A DNA stretch of 64,000 nt from contig NZ_CP126889.1 of the NCBI RefSeq assembly GCF_030246845.1, positions 1,178,001 to 1,242,000 of the forward strand, written 5' to 3'. Below the pieces are notes generated by a model. The model was given only the letters and a program-made list of their open reading frames with translations. It had not been told where the DNA came from and did not search any database. The position numbers were made by a program, and so were the translations under genes. This stretch comes from Enhydrobacter sp. (GTDB lineage Bacteria; Pseudomonadota; Alphaproteobacteria; Reyranellales; Reyranellaceae). The first letter of the stretch is position 1. Each line of letters starts with the position of its first letter. This document shows, in pieces, positions 8,248 through 17,037 of this stretch.

Positions 8248-8979
8248 CTACGCCCCGAGGTAGAACTCGCGGATCAGCTCGTTGTTGTTCAGTGCCTCCG
8301 CCGACTCGCCTTCGAAGGCGATGCGGCCGTGGACGATCACGTAGCCGCGGTCGGCGATGCGCACGGCCTGGGTGAAATTCTGCTCGGCCATCAGCACGGT
8401 GAGATTGAAGCCTTCCTTCAGCTCCTTGATCTTGTCGATGGTGCGGCGCACCAGCAGCGGCGCCAGCCCCACCGACGGTTCGTCGATCAGCAGGATCCGC
8501 GGCGACGACATCAGCGCGCGCGCCAGCGCCAGCATCTGCTGCTCGCCGCCGCTCATGCTGCCGGCAAGCTGGCGCGCCCGCTCCTTCAGCCGGGGAAACG
8601 TCTCGAAGCAGAAGTCGAGGTTGCGCGCGATGGCCGAGCGCGCGGTCGGCCGGTAGGCGCCCAGCAGCAGGTTCTCGGTCACCGTCTGCTTGGGGAACAG
8701 GCGCCGCCCTTCGGGCACGAAGGCGATGCCGAGGTCGACGATCTCCTCGGTCGATCGGCCGACCAGTTCGTGCGCCGTCCCGTCGATCGTCGCCGTGATC
8801 CGCCCGGCCGACGGCCGCACGATGCCCATGATCGACTTCATGAGCGTCGACTTGCCATTGCCGTTGGTGCCGAGCAGCGCCACCGTCTCGCCGCCGCCGA
8901 CGCTCAGCGACACGTCCTCCAGCACGCGGACGGCGCCGTAGCCTGCGTCGACATTGGCGAGGGCGAGGCTATTCGCCAA
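8248..8979 (-). CDS. livF: Liv-type ABC transporter ATP-binding protein LivF
   Basis: A 243-residue cytoplasmic ATPase. Walker A is GTNGNGKST (about residues 36-44), the signature is MSGGEQQMLALARAL, Walker B is ILLIDEPSVGL and the switch His follows in LMAEQNF context (the usual VEQN of LivF). Absence of the extra loop of LivG and the short length place it as LivF. It is the last gene of a livH-livM-livG-livF run on the reverse strand; its start overlaps the livG stop by 11 bases. The imported ligand is unknown, since Liv-type systems carry amino acids, amides, urea and aromatic acids. Confidence 0.88.
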   Translation of the reverse strand: MANSLALANVDAGYGAVRVLEDVSLSVGGGETVALLGTNGNGKSTLMKSIMGIVRPSAGRITATIDGTAHELVGRSTEEIVDLGIAFVPEGRRLFPKQTVTENLLLGAYRPTARSAIARNLDFCFETFPRLKERARQLAGSMSGGEQQMLALARALMSSPRILLIDEPSVGLAPLLVRRTIDKIKELKEGFNLTVLMAEQNFTQAVRIADRGYVIVHGRIAFEGESAEALNNNELIREFYLGA

Positions 8980-9703
8980 GGTAGGCCTTCACGACTTCGG
9001 CGTCGCGCACGACATCGGTCGGCGGACCGTCGGCGATCTTGCGTCCCGCGACCAGCACGGCGAGCCGCTGCGAGAACTGCATGACGGCCCGCATGATGTG
9101 CTCGATCATGATCACCGTCACGCCCTGGCCGTTCAGCCGCAGCAGCAGCGCGATGATGTCGTCGACCTCGGCATGCGACAGGCCGGCCATGACCTCGTCG
9201 GCGAACAGGAGCTTGGGCTCGGACGCCATGGCGCGCGCGAGCTCGAGCTTGCGCATCTCGATCTGGGTGAGATCGCGCGGCAGGCGATGCGCCTTGTCGG
9301 CAAGCCCCACCTCCGCCAGCAGCTCGCGGCATCGCATGTCGATCGCCGGGCCGGCAATGCCGCCGGTGCCGCGTGCGTTCGCGGCATAGAGGATGGGAAT
9401 GCGCAGGTTCTCGGCGAGCGACAGGGTGGCAAACGGCCGCGGCAACTGGAAGCTGCGGGCAAGCCCGCCACGCGTGCGCTCATGCGCCGTCGTTCCCTCC
9501 ATCGCCCGGCCGGCGAAGCGCACGCTGCCGAGGTCGTGCCGCAGCGTCCCGCAGATGCAGTTCACCAGCGTCGACTTGCCCGAGCCGTTGGGACCGATCA
9601 AGCCAACCCGCTCTCCCTCCTGCACGTCGAGGTCGATTCCCTGCAGGGCCGTGAAGCCGCCGAAGCGCTTGCCGAGGCCCGCAACCTGCAGGAGCGGCGT
9701 CAT
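8969..9703 (-). CDS. livG: Liv-type ABC transporter ATP-binding protein LivG
   Basis: A 244-residue ATPase, the second nucleotide-binding subunit of the Liv importer. Walker A is GPNGSGKST, preceded by EGERVGLI; the segment RGGLARSFQLPRPFATLSLAENL is typical LivG; the signature region is diverged to LTQIEMRKLELARAM, and Walker B is LLFADEVMAGL. The usual LSYGQ signature is therefore absent at first sight and the Walker B Glu is retained. The start at 9703 overlaps the livM stop by 4 bases (ATGA), pointing to translational coupling. Similarity to LivG begins exactly at MTPLLQVAGLGKRFGG, so an open frame extending upstream was ignored. Confidence 0.87.
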   Translation of the reverse strand: MTPLLQVAGLGKRFGGFTALQGIDLDVQEGERVGLIGPNGSGKSTLVNCICGTLRHDLGSVRFAGRAMEGTTAHERTRGGLARSFQLPRPFATLSLAENLRIPILYAANARGTGGIAGPAIDMRCRELLAEVGLADKAHRLPRDLTQIEMRKLELARAMASEPKLLFADEVMAGLSHAEVDDIIALLLRLNGQGVTVIMIEHIMRAVMQFSQRLAVLVAGRKIADGPPTDVVRDAEVVKAYLGE

Positions 9704-10677
9704 CGCCGTCTCCGGAACAGGCCGACGATGCCTTCGGGGGCGATGATCACGAACATCACCAGCAGCACGCCGGCCACCAGCACGTTCACCGCCGAGGAGA
9801 TGGTCACCCTTATATATTCCTGCAGCCCACCCACCAGGATCGCGCCCACGACCGGTCCCATCCAGCTCGACGTCCCGCCGATCAGCGGCATTGCGATGGC
9901 ATTGACGGCGTAGTTCAGGCTGAAGCCGGAGGCGGGGTCGAGATAGGTCACGTAAAAGGGCAGCGGCGCGCCGGCCATGCCCATGAAGCCGCCGGAGAGC
10001 GCGGTCGCGATCAGCTTGAGCCGAAGCGTCGGCACGCCCGAGGCTTCCGCCGCCGTCTCGTCGTCGCGGATCGCTGCGAAGCCGTAGCCCAGCGCCGAAT
10101 GCTCGATGGCGCGCGCCGTCGCCAGCACAACCACGCACAGCGCGAGCATGAGCAGGAACAGATACTGGATGTAGTCGCCGCCGATCAGCGGCGCGACCCG
10201 CGGCCGCAACACGTAGGCGCCGCGCGCGCCGCCGACAAAGTCCCAGTTGGTCATCAGGGTCTGGACGACGACCGCGAGCGCGAGCGTTGCGATGGAGAAG
10301 AAGACGCCGCGCAGGCGCAGCGTCAGGTAGCCGGTTCCGAGGCCGACCAGCCCAGCCACGATCCCGCCCACCAGCATCATGACCGGCAGCGGCAGGTGCG
10401 GTACCAGCTTGTAGAGCACCACGCTCGAATAGGCGCCGAGCGCGAAGAAAGCCGTGATGCCGAAATTCACGTAGCCGGTGTAGCCGCCCAGTATGTTCCA
10501 GGCCGTGCCGAGCACGATGTACTGCACGACGACATAGGCAGCGAAGAACGCGTAGCTGACATTCAGCCAGCGCCCGCCGGCGAACAAGGCGGCGCCGATG
10601 CAGACGAGCGCCAGCACGAAGGGCACGCTGCCTACCCTGGGGGCAGCGACCGCAGCCCTATCGGCCAAGGATACCAC
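9700..10677 (-). CDS. livM: Liv-type ABC transporter permease LivM
   Basis: A 325-residue inner-membrane permease with about nine to ten predicted helices. Diagnostic stretches are YIVLGTAWNILGGYTGYVNFG early and ALSGGFMGMAGAPLPFYVTYLDP, then MPLIGGTSSWMGPVVGAILVGG near the end, the coupling-loop region of LivM proteins. It pairs with LivH to form the channel. Its start overlaps the livH stop by 20 bases and its stop overlaps the livG start by 4, so all four genes are one transcription unit. A 21-residue cytoplasmic N-terminus precedes the first helix. Confidence 0.87.
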   Translation of the reverse strand: MVSLADRAAVAAPRVGSVPFVLALVCIGAALFAGGRWLNVSYAFFAAYVVVQYIVLGTAWNILGGYTGYVNFGITAFFALGAYSSVVLYKLVPHLPLPVMMLVGGIVAGLVGLGTGYLTLRLRGVFFSIATLALAVVVQTLMTNWDFVGGARGAYVLRPRVAPLIGGDYIQYLFLLMLALCVVVLATARAIEHSALGYGFAAIRDDETAAEASGVPTLRLKLIATALSGGFMGMAGAPLPFYVTYLDPASGFSLNYAVNAIAMPLIGGTSSWMGPVVGAILVGGLQEYIRVTISSAVNVLVAGVLLVMFVIIAPEGIVGLFRRRR

Positions 10678-11533
10678 TGGGCCGCACCGCGAGCGTCACG
10701 AGGAGCACGCCGAAGGACACCGCCGGGGCCCAGGACGGCCCGAAGAAGGTCGCGGTAAGGCTTTCGACCACGCCGAGCGTCACCGCCGCGATCACCATGC
10801 CGGAAAAGCTGCCGAGCCCGCCCAGCACGCAGATCGCGAATACGCGGCCGATATATTCGCGGCCGATCGAGGGCTCGACCGGCTGGATGATGATCAGGAT
10901 CGCGCCGGCGATCGCCGCCGTCGCGAAGGAGAGGCCGAACGCGACGCGTTTGATGCGGGTGGGATTGGCCGCCATCAGACGCAGCGCGAGCTGATCCTGC
11001 GCCACCGCCTCGATCGCCCGTCCGAGGAAGGTGCGCGACAGGAAGAGCTGCAGGCCCACGACCATGACCATCGACACGAGGAACGGAACCAGCAGGCGCA
11101 ACGGCAGCTCGATCCAGCCGATATGCAGGCTCGGCCCGATATAGCGTGCCTGCACCAGCCGGTAATCGACGCCGAAGATCAGCACCAGCGCCACCTCGGC
11201 GATGAACAGCAGACCGAAGAAGAACGAGAGCCCGCCCAGCGACTGATCCTGCCGCCGCTCGAAGGCGGCGTAGTAGACCTGATAGACGACGGCGCCGAGC
11301 GCGTAGAACGCCGGCAGGGCGATCACTGCCGCCAGGATCGGGTCCATGCCCAGCGCCGTGTTCGCGAGATAGGCGACATAGGAACCCAGCAGGATGAAGC
11401 CGGGATGCGCGATATTCACGATATCGAGCATGCCGAACGAGATCGCGACGCCGATCGAGACGGCGGCGTAGAAGCCTCCCAGCAACAACCCGGAAATCAC
11501 GGCGTTCGCAAGCAGGTCGAGCGAAGCATCCAT
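10658..11533 (-). CDS. livH: Liv-type ABC transporter permease LivH
   Basis: A 291-residue inner-membrane permease. It begins MDASLDLLANAVISGLLLGG and has the LivH-typical AISFGMLDIVNIAHPGFILLG, AIEAVAQDQLALRLMAANP and FAICVLGGLGSFSGMVIAA blocks. It is the first gene of livHMGF on the reverse strand. The start at 11533 fits the family N-terminus; an in-frame GTG lies 4 codons upstream. A 14-codon open frame with a strong ribosome site ends 8 bases before this start and may couple translation (separate entry). No binding-protein gene belongs to this operon. Confidence 0.87.
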   Translation of the reverse strand: MDASLDLLANAVISGLLLGGFYAAVSIGVAISFGMLDIVNIAHPGFILLGSYVAYLANTALGMDPILAAVIALPAFYALGAVVYQVYYAAFERRQDQSLGGLSFFFGLLFIAEVALVLIFGVDYRLVQARYIGPSLHIGWIELPLRLLVPFLVSMVMVVGLQLFLSRTFLGRAIEAVAQDQLALRLMAANPTRIKRVAFGLSFATAAIAGAILIIIQPVEPSIGREYIGRVFAICVLGGLGSFSGMVIAAVTLGVVESLTATFFGPSWAPAVSFGVLLVTLAVRPSGILGR

Positions 11534-11541
11534 GGACCCGG

Positions 11542-11586
11542 TCACTCCGCCAGCAATGCAAACCGGCGGCGCGGCCGCTCCGACAT
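11542..11586 (-). CDS. Possible 14-residue leader peptide upstream of livH
   Basis: On the reverse strand GGGAGGG lies 4 bases ahead of an ATG that opens MSERPRRRFALLAE and stops with TGA 8 bases before the livH start. The ribosome site is the best in the livH leader and matches those of strong genes nearby, so ribosomes probably load here. The peptide is Arg-rich at the start. It could be a leader controlling livH by reinitiation, or chance. It is in a different frame from livH. Confidence 0.35.
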   Translation of the reverse strand: MSERPRRRFALLAE

Positions 11587-11714
11587 CGTTCCCTCCCTCA
11601 CGCGGCGATTTTCTCGCCTTCTTCCGCACACAGTCTGCGCCAGACAGGGGATCGTTGCCTAGTGCCGATTTGCAGGATCGGTTAGGGTCGCGGCCGACCA
11701 ACGAAATAGCGGCG

Positions 11715-12716
11715 ATGAGGCTCGGCATGCAGTTCGGACTGTTCGGCGGCGCCAGGACCAAGCGCAGCGTCGGCCTCGAAGACAGCCAGGGCTACGAGAG
11801 CTTCATCGAATACGTGGTCGAGGCGGACCGGCTGGGCTTCGCTCAGCTCTTCATGGTCGAGCATCACTTCACGGGACAGGGCCAGGTCTCCGCCTCGATG
11901 ACCGTGCTGGCCTACCTCGCCGCCCGCACGCGCAAGATCCGCCTGGGCACCGCCGTCGTTGTCCTGCCCTGGCACAATCCGGTGCTGATCGCCGAGCAGG
12001 TGGCGACCCTCGATCTTCTGACCGGCGGCCGCGTCGATTTCGGCGTCGGCAAGGGCTATCGCAAGTCGGAGTTCGACGGCTTCTGCATTCCGATGGCGGA
12101 AGCGACCGAGCGCTTCGACGAGGCGATGGAGATCATCCGCAAGGCCTGGACGACGGAGGGACGGTTCAGCCATCACGGCAAGCGCTGGCGCTACGACGAC
12201 ATCCTGGTGGAGCCCGAGCCGCTGCAGCGTCCGCATCCGCCACTGTGGCTGGCGGCCGGCTCCCGCGACAGCATCCGCCGCGCCGCACGCGAGGGCTACA
12301 ACCTGCTGCTCGACCAGCTCGCCCAGGTCGACCAGATCGTCCAGCGCATCGCGATCTTCCGCGAGGAATGCGAACGCGCGGGTCGGACATATGATCCCGC
12401 CATGGTGGCAACCGCGCGGCCCCTGCAGATGATCCATCACGAAGGCGAGCGGGCGCAGGCCTACGAGACCCGCAAGCGCGTGCTGGCTACGATCGGTGAT
12501 CTGGCGCGCGACAAGCTTCCCGAGCGGATCGAGGACGACACCGCGCCGCTGCTCGGCATGCCCGAGGAGGTGATCGCCCGGCTGAGGCAGCTCGAGGCCG
12601 GCGGCGCCACCAACATCCTGCTCGTCGACCCCAACGCCTCGGTGACCAACCTGCGCGCCTTCGCGCGCGAGGTCATGCCCGCTTTCCGGTCGACGCGGTC
12701 GGCGAGCGCTGCTTGA
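11715..12716 (+). CDS. LLM class flavin-dependent oxidoreductase (luciferase-like)
   Basis: A 333-residue (beta/alpha)8 protein of the bacterial luciferase-like superfamily. It starts MRLGMQFGLFGGARTKRS and has FMVEHHFTGQG (the EHH active-site strand), GTAVVVLPWHNPVLIAEQ and GGRVDFGVGKGYRKSEF, the usual phosphate-pocket loop. These features favour an FMN-dependent alkanal-type monooxygenase over an F420 enzyme, though the cofactor cannot be decided from sequence alone. The frame is open upstream to 11532, but the domain starts at this ATG. It is divergent from livH and followed after 31 bases by a GMC oxidoreductase gene, so the two likely share a transcript. Confidence 0.83.
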   Translation: MRLGMQFGLFGGARTKRSVGLEDSQGYESFIEYVVEADRLGFAQLFMVEHHFTGQGQVSASMTVLAYLAARTRKIRLGTAVVVLPWHNPVLIAEQVATLDLLTGGRVDFGVGKGYRKSEFDGFCIPMAEATERFDEAMEIIRKAWTTEGRFSHHGKRWRYDDILVEPEPLQRPHPPLWLAAGSRDSIRRAAREGYNLLLDQLAQVDQIVQRIAIFREECERAGRTYDPAMVATARPLQMIHHEGERAQAYETRKRVLATIGDLARDKLPERIEDDTAPLLGMPEEVIARLRQLEAGGATNILLVDPNASVTNLRAFAREVMPAFRSTRSASAA

Positions 12717-12747
12717 ATCGGACCGGCATCGGGGGAAACGCCAGCGA

Positions 12748-14388
12748 ATGGAAAGCTTCGACTATGTAATCGTGGGCGCGGGGTCAGCCGGCAGCGTGCT
12801 CGCCAACCGGCTGAGCGAGGACGGAAAGGCGAGTGTCTGCGTGCTCGAGGCCGGTCCGCGCGACTGGCATCCCTTCATCCATATCCCGGCCGGCTTCATG
12901 TACACGCTGGTCGATCCGAAGGTGAATTGGCTCTACACCTCCGAGCCCAGCGAATGGACCGGCGGCCGGCGCATCGCCGCGCCGCGCGGCAAGACGCTCG
13001 GCGGCTCGAGCTCGATCAACGGCCACATCTACAATCGCGGCCAGCGGCTCGACTTCGACGGCTGGGCGCAGCGCGGCAACCACGGCTGGGGCTACGCCGA
13101 CGTGCTGCCCTACTTCCGGCGCACCGAGCGGCGCATCGCGCACGAGATCGACGACACGTTCCGTGGCAGCGACGGCCACCTGCCGATCACCGATCTCGAC
13201 TGGCGCGATCCCCTGTGCGAGGCCTTCATCGAGGGTGCGGTCGAGATGGGCATCCCGCGCAACCTCGATTACAACGGCACGCAACAGGCCGGCGTGAGCT
13301 ACGTCCAGCGCATCATCCGCAACGGCCGCCGCATCAGCGCTGCCCGCGGCTACCTCCATCCCGCGATGAAGCGGCCCAACCTCACCGTGCGCACCCACGC
13401 CCATGCGACCGCCATCGTGCTGGAAGGCAAGAAAGCGGTCGGCGTGCGCTATCGCAAGGGCGGGCGAAACGGACCGCACGTCGAGGTCCGCGCCCGCCGC
13501 GAGGTGATCCTGAGCGGCGGTGCGGTCAATTCGCCGCAGCTCCTGCAGCTTTCCGGTATCGGACCGGCGCCGCTGCTGCAATCGCTCGGCATTCCCGTGC
13601 AGCATGACCTGGCCGGCGTGGGCGAGAATCTGCGCGATCACTATGCTCCGCGTTTCGTCGCCCGTGTGAAGAACGCCGAGAGCATCAACGAGAAGTCGCA
13701 CGGGCTGAAGCTTGCCCGCGAGATCATGAAGTATGCGCTTACGCGCAAGGGTATCCTCGCCCTCAATCCGACGCTGATCTACGTCTTCTGGAAGTCCGAC
13801 GAGCGCCTCGACAACTACGACCTGCAGCTCACCTTCACGCCGGCAAGCTACAAGGAAGGCGTGCAATCGAGGCTCGACGACTTTCCCGGCATGACGATCG
13901 CGTCATGGCAGCAGCGGCCGGACAGCACCGGCCATGTCCGCGCAAAGTCAGCCGATCCGTTCGATCATCCGGTCATCCAGCCCAACTACCTCGCCGTCGA
14001 GAGCGACCGGCGGGTGCTGCTCGCCGGCATGAAGCTGGCGCGCCGGCTGCTCGCCTCCCGGCCGCTCAGCAAGTATTACGATCGTGAGGAGTTTCCCGGA
14101 CCCCAGGCGCAATCCGACGCCGACCTGCTGGCTGCCGCCAAGCAGCGAGGCACGACGACATTCCATCTGATGGGCACCTGCCGTATGGCGCCCCATACCG
14201 ACCCGACCGCCGTGGTCGACGACCAGCTCCGGCTGCGCGGCATCGAGGGACTGCGCGTGGTCGATGCGTCGATCATGCCGACGATGCCGTCGGCGAATCT
14301 CAACGCTTCCGTCCTGATGATCGCCGAAAAAGCAGCAGATATGATTCGTGGACGTCCTGCGCTCGAACCGGCACTGCTCAAGGACTGA
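12748..14388 (+). CDS. GMC family FAD-dependent oxidoreductase (choline dehydrogenase-like)
   Basis: A 546-residue flavoprotein. The N-terminal FAD fold starts at residue 4 with DYVIVGAGSAGSVLANRLSE, then the GMC signature GKTLGGSSSINGHIYNRG (about 86-103), the second signature SGGAVNSPQLLQLSGIGP (about 254-271) and the C-terminal catalytic pair in TTFHLMGTCRM (His) and MPSANLNASV (Asn). The family oxidises primary alcohols to aldehydes, with choline, polyethylene glycol and alkanols as known substrates. No betaine aldehyde dehydrogenase is next to it, so choline is not supported by context. A GGGGGAAA ribosome site lies before the ATG. It probably acts with the preceding luciferase-like oxidoreductase. 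Confidence 0.87.
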   Translation: MESFDYVIVGAGSAGSVLANRLSEDGKASVCVLEAGPRDWHPFIHIPAGFMYTLVDPKVNWLYTSEPSEWTGGRRIAAPRGKTLGGSSSINGHIYNRGQRLDFDGWAQRGNHGWGYADVLPYFRRTERRIAHEIDDTFRGSDGHLPITDLDWRDPLCEAFIEGAVEMGIPRNLDYNGTQQAGVSYVQRIIRNGRRISAARGYLHPAMKRPNLTVRTHAHATAIVLEGKKAVGVRYRKGGRNGPHVEVRARREVILSGGAVNSPQLLQLSGIGPAPLLQSLGIPVQHDLAGVGENLRDHYAPRFVARVKNAESINEKSHGLKLAREIMKYALTRKGILALNPTLIYVFWKSDERLDNYDLQLTFTPASYKEGVQSRLDDFPGMTIASWQQRPDSTGHVRAKSADPFDHPVIQPNYLAVESDRRVLLAGMKLARRLLASRPLSKYYDREEFPGPQAQSDADLLAAAKQRGTTTFHLMGTCRMAPHTDPTAVVDDQLRLRGIEGLRVVDASIMPTMPSANLNASVLMIAEKAADMIRGRPALEPALLKD

Positions 14389-14538
14389 ATCGAAAGACGC
14401 ACACGGTGCGCAACGATGATGCAACAGAGCCCTTCGAACAAGGCAGGTGAAGCGTCAATTTCGCCGTTGGCATGATGGGTGCCGAGGCGAATATTAGCCG
14501 CGTGGGCGTTCTTTAATTTTTGATCCGGGCCTCGAGCC

Positions 14539-15051
14539 ATGACTGCACCCGTCAGCCTCTCGAATTTTCTCACCGTCGCGGCCGCCATCGTCTGCCTCTG
14601 GACGATCGGCTCGCAATCGTCGGGGGGCGTCGTGAAGCTGTGGCGGCTTGCAGTGCCGCCATGCCTTGCCGCCGTCGTCGCGCTCGTGCTGCTGGCCGGC
14701 ATCTTCAACGCCACCGTCGCGCACGACGTCGAGTGGGCGGTCGCCGCGGTCCTTGGCGGCGTCATCGGACGCACGCGTGGCTGGCTGATGACGGTGGCGT
14801 CGGACCAGAGGTGGGGCCTCGTCCGCGTGCCGCGCACGGTCGACGGGCTGATCGTCGGCTTCGGGCTGGTCGTGCTGGCGATGATCGACTTCGCCAGTGC
14901 CCTCCTGGAGGACGCGGTGGTCGATGCCCAACACGTCGCCGCCGGCGCTGCGTTCTGCGCCGGTTACCTCGGTCTTCGCGCCCTGGGCATGACCATGCGC
15001 GCCGTGCGCACGCCGCACGTCGAGCTCTACGACACCGAGTCGGCGCGTTAG
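14539..15051 (+). CDS. Small multi-pass membrane protein of unknown function
   Basis: A 170-residue protein with about five hydrophobic stretches: FLTVAAAIVCLWTIG, LAVPPCLAAVVALVLLAGIF, VEWAVAAVLGGVIG, VDGLIVGFGLVVLAMIDFA and HVAAGAAFCAGYLGLRALG. I do not recognise a family. It stands alone, 150 bases after the GMC oxidoreductase gene, and converges on bluB with 31 bases between stops. The leader (14389-14538) is more A+T-rich just before the start (TTCTTTAATTTTTGATCC), suggesting its own promoter, but no clean -35/-10 pair was found. Confidence 0.65.
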   Translation: MTAPVSLSNFLTVAAAIVCLWTIGSQSSGGVVKLWRLAVPPCLAAVVALVLLAGIFNATVAHDVEWAVAAVLGGVIGRTRGWLMTVASDQRWGLVRVPRTVDGLIVGFGLVVLAMIDFASALLEDAVVDAQHVAAGAAFCAGYLGLRALGMTMRAVRTPHVELYDTESAR

Positions 15052-15082
15052 CGTGTAGACTCCGCCACGGCGGCAATCACGA

Positions 15083-15745
15083 TCAGCGCTCGAACACGAG
15101 ATCGCCGGCGTACTGCCGAGCTTCCCAGTGGTGGCGCTCGAGCTCGGGATCGAGATGCTCCTCAGCCGGCCAGCCCATGTCGAGATAAGCCACCAGCGTC
15201 CATCCTTCCGGCACGTCGAGCGCCCGCGTCACCGTCTCAGGATCGAGGATCGACACCCAGCCCACGCCGAGCCCCTCGGCACGCGCGGCGAGCCACAGCG
15301 TCTGCACGGCAGCCACCACGGAATAGCGCAGCGTCTCGGGCATGGTCTGGCGACCAAGACCGGCGCCCTTGGCCGTCGACTCGTCGGCGAAGACGGCAAG
15401 ATGGACGGGCGCCTCCTTCAGGCCGGCAAGCTTCAGACTGTCATAGGTCGCGCGCTGCGCGCCGTCGTAGCCTTCGAGAGCTCGGGCGTTGGCGGCCGCA
15501 AAGCTTTCCCACACGAACTGCCGGCGCTGCGCCGACCTCACCTTCACGAACCGCCAGGGCTGGCTGAAGCCGACCGACGGCGCATGGGTGGCGAGTTCGA
15601 TCAGATCGTCGATCAACCTTTCCGGCACGGGATCGCGGCGGAAGCGGCGCACGTCGCGCCGCCAGAGCACGAGATCGCGCAACGTCGTGCGGAAGGTCGC
15701 ATCGAACGGCAGGTGTCCCGGCGGCGCCGGCTTGATCGTGCTCAT
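15083..15745 (-). CDS. bluB: 5,6-dimethylbenzimidazole synthase BluB
   Basis: A 220-residue nitroreductase-fold enzyme that fragments reduced FMN with oxygen to give 5,6-dimethylbenzimidazole, the lower ligand of cobalamin. Visible are the FMN-binding RRDVRRFRRDPVP near residue 30, the BluB-specific LATHAPSVGFSQPWRFV, and ARAEGLGVGWVSILDPE. The start overlaps the cobB stop by 4 bases (ATGA), making it the last gene of cobL-cobE-cobM-cobA-cobB-bluB. Its presence shows the organism can make its own lower ligand aerobically. Confidence 0.93.
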   Translation of the reverse strand: MSTIKPAPPGHLPFDATFRTTLRDLVLWRRDVRRFRRDPVPERLIDDLIELATHAPSVGFSQPWRFVKVRSAQRRQFVWESFAAANARALEGYDGAQRATYDSLKLAGLKEAPVHLAVFADESTAKGAGLGRQTMPETLRYSVVAAVQTLWLAARAEGLGVGWVSILDPETVTRALDVPEGWTLVAYLDMGWPAEEHLDPELERHHWEARQYAGDLVFER

Positions 15746-17037
15746 GGCGACCCCGTGCTGAGAAAGTGGAAGAAGGTACCGCTCACCGAGCCGCGGCGCG
15801 CGCCCGCCTCGGCCACCGGCATTCCATAGGCATCCCGGCAGTCGACCAGAGGCTCGTCGCCCGCCGCGATGGTGGAGGCATAGTGGAACTCGTGGCCCAG
15901 CACCTCGGTTCCCCGCCGGCCGAGCGCGCAGTCGCTTCGCAGCCGGGCCTGGCGGTAGCCGAGATGCAGGCGACGGTCGGCGAACGACGTCTCGAGCCGA
16001 AGCAGGCCCGCCATGGCATGCCGATCACCGGCGGCATCGACGATCCCCTGCCCCAGCACCATGTAGCCGCCGCATTCGCCATGGATCGGCACGGCGCGCG
16101 CGGCCAGATCGTGCAAGCCGTTCCGGAATCGCCGTGCCTCGGCAAGCGCACCGGCATGCAGCTCGGGATAGCCGCCGGGCAGCCAGACTGCATCGCTGTC
16201 GGCCGCCGGCGCCTCGTCGGCGAGCGGCGAGAAGGACCGGATCTCCGCCCCGGCCGAGCGCCATTGCTCGAGAAGGTGCGGATAGATGAAGGAGAAGGCG
16301 CGGTCGGAGGCCAGCGCAATGCGCTGGCCGGGCGGCGCGATGGGCATCGGGCTCGTGGCGGGCGGCAGCGCCTTGCGGGCGCTCCGCTCGATGGCCGAGA
16401 TGTCGACCGAGGCCGAAACCGCGTCGGCCAGGGCGTCGAGGCGGTCCTCGAGATCGGCCGTCTCGGCCGCCTGCACGAGACCGAGATGCCGCGCGGGCAG
16501 AGCCAGCCCGGCGTCGTCACCCAGCATGCCGAACAGCGCAAGCCTCGTCCGCGCCAGGGCCGGCTCGATCAAGGCAAGATGGCGTGCGCCGGCGACGCGA
16601 TTGAGGATGACGCCCGCGACCGCCACGTCCTTGCGATAGGCCGCGCAGCCGGCCGCGATCGCGGCCGCGGTCTCGGTCTGGCCCTTCACGTCGAGCACCA
16701 GCACGACCGGCCATCCCAGCAGGGCCGCGAGATCGGCCGTGGCGCCGCGGCCCGCGACGCCGTCGAACAGGCCCATCACGCCCTCGGCGATGGCGATGTC
16801 CGCGGGATGGCGCGCAACGAGGTCGGCCACCCGTGCCGGCGTCATCGCCCAGGTATCGAGGTTGAAGCTCGGTCGGCCTGCCGCGACGGCATGGAATGCA
16901 GGATCGATATAGTCGGGGCCGCACTTGAACGGCTGCACGGCGCGTCCGCGTCGGCCGAGCGCCCGCATCAGGCCCAGGGTCACGGTCGTCTTGCCCGAAC
17001 CGGAGCGCACGCCCGCAACGACCAGGCCGGGCGTCAT
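15742..17037 (-). CDS. cobB: Hydrogenobyrinic acid a,c-diamide synthase CobB
   Basis: A 431-residue ATP- and glutamine-dependent enzyme that amidates the a and c side chains of hydrogenobyrinic acid (or cobyrinic acid) before cobalt insertion. The N-terminal P-loop is AGVRSGSGKTTVTLGLMRAL (about residues 8-27), followed by QPFKCGPDYIDPAFH. The C-terminal class I glutamine amidotransferase domain has its nucleophile Cys in HGECGGYMVLGQG. It overlaps cobA and bluB by 4 bases each. Not to be confused with CobB sirtuins. Cytosolic. Confidence 0.94.
   Translation of the reverse strand: MTPGLVVAGVRSGSGKTTVTLGLMRALGRRGRAVQPFKCGPDYIDPAFHAVAAGRPSFNLDTWAMTPARVADLVARHPADIAIAEGVMGLFDGVAGRGATADLAALLGWPVVLVLDVKGQTETAAAIAAGCAAYRKDVAVAGVILNRVAGARHLALIEPALARTRLALFGMLGDDAGLALPARHLGLVQAAETADLEDRLDALADAVSASVDISAIERSARKALPPATSPMPIAPPGQRIALASDRAFSFIYPHLLEQWRSAGAEIRSFSPLADEAPAADSDAVWLPGGYPELHAGALAEARRFRNGLHDLAARAVPIHGECGGYMVLGQGIVDAAGDRHAMAGLLRLETSFADRRLHLGYRQARLRSDCALGRRGTEVLGHEFHYASTIAAGDEPLVDCRDAYGMPVAEAGARRGSVSGTFFHFLSTGSP

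Noticed and set aside
14397..14412. Small hairpin CGCAC-ACG-GTGCG after the GMC oxidoreductase gene
   Set aside because: Five base pairs and no T-run; not convincing as a terminator.
15058..15072. CCGCC-AC-GGCGG hairpin between the convergent membrane-protein gene and bluB
   Set aside because: Very short loop and no T-tract on either side; common by chance at this G+C.
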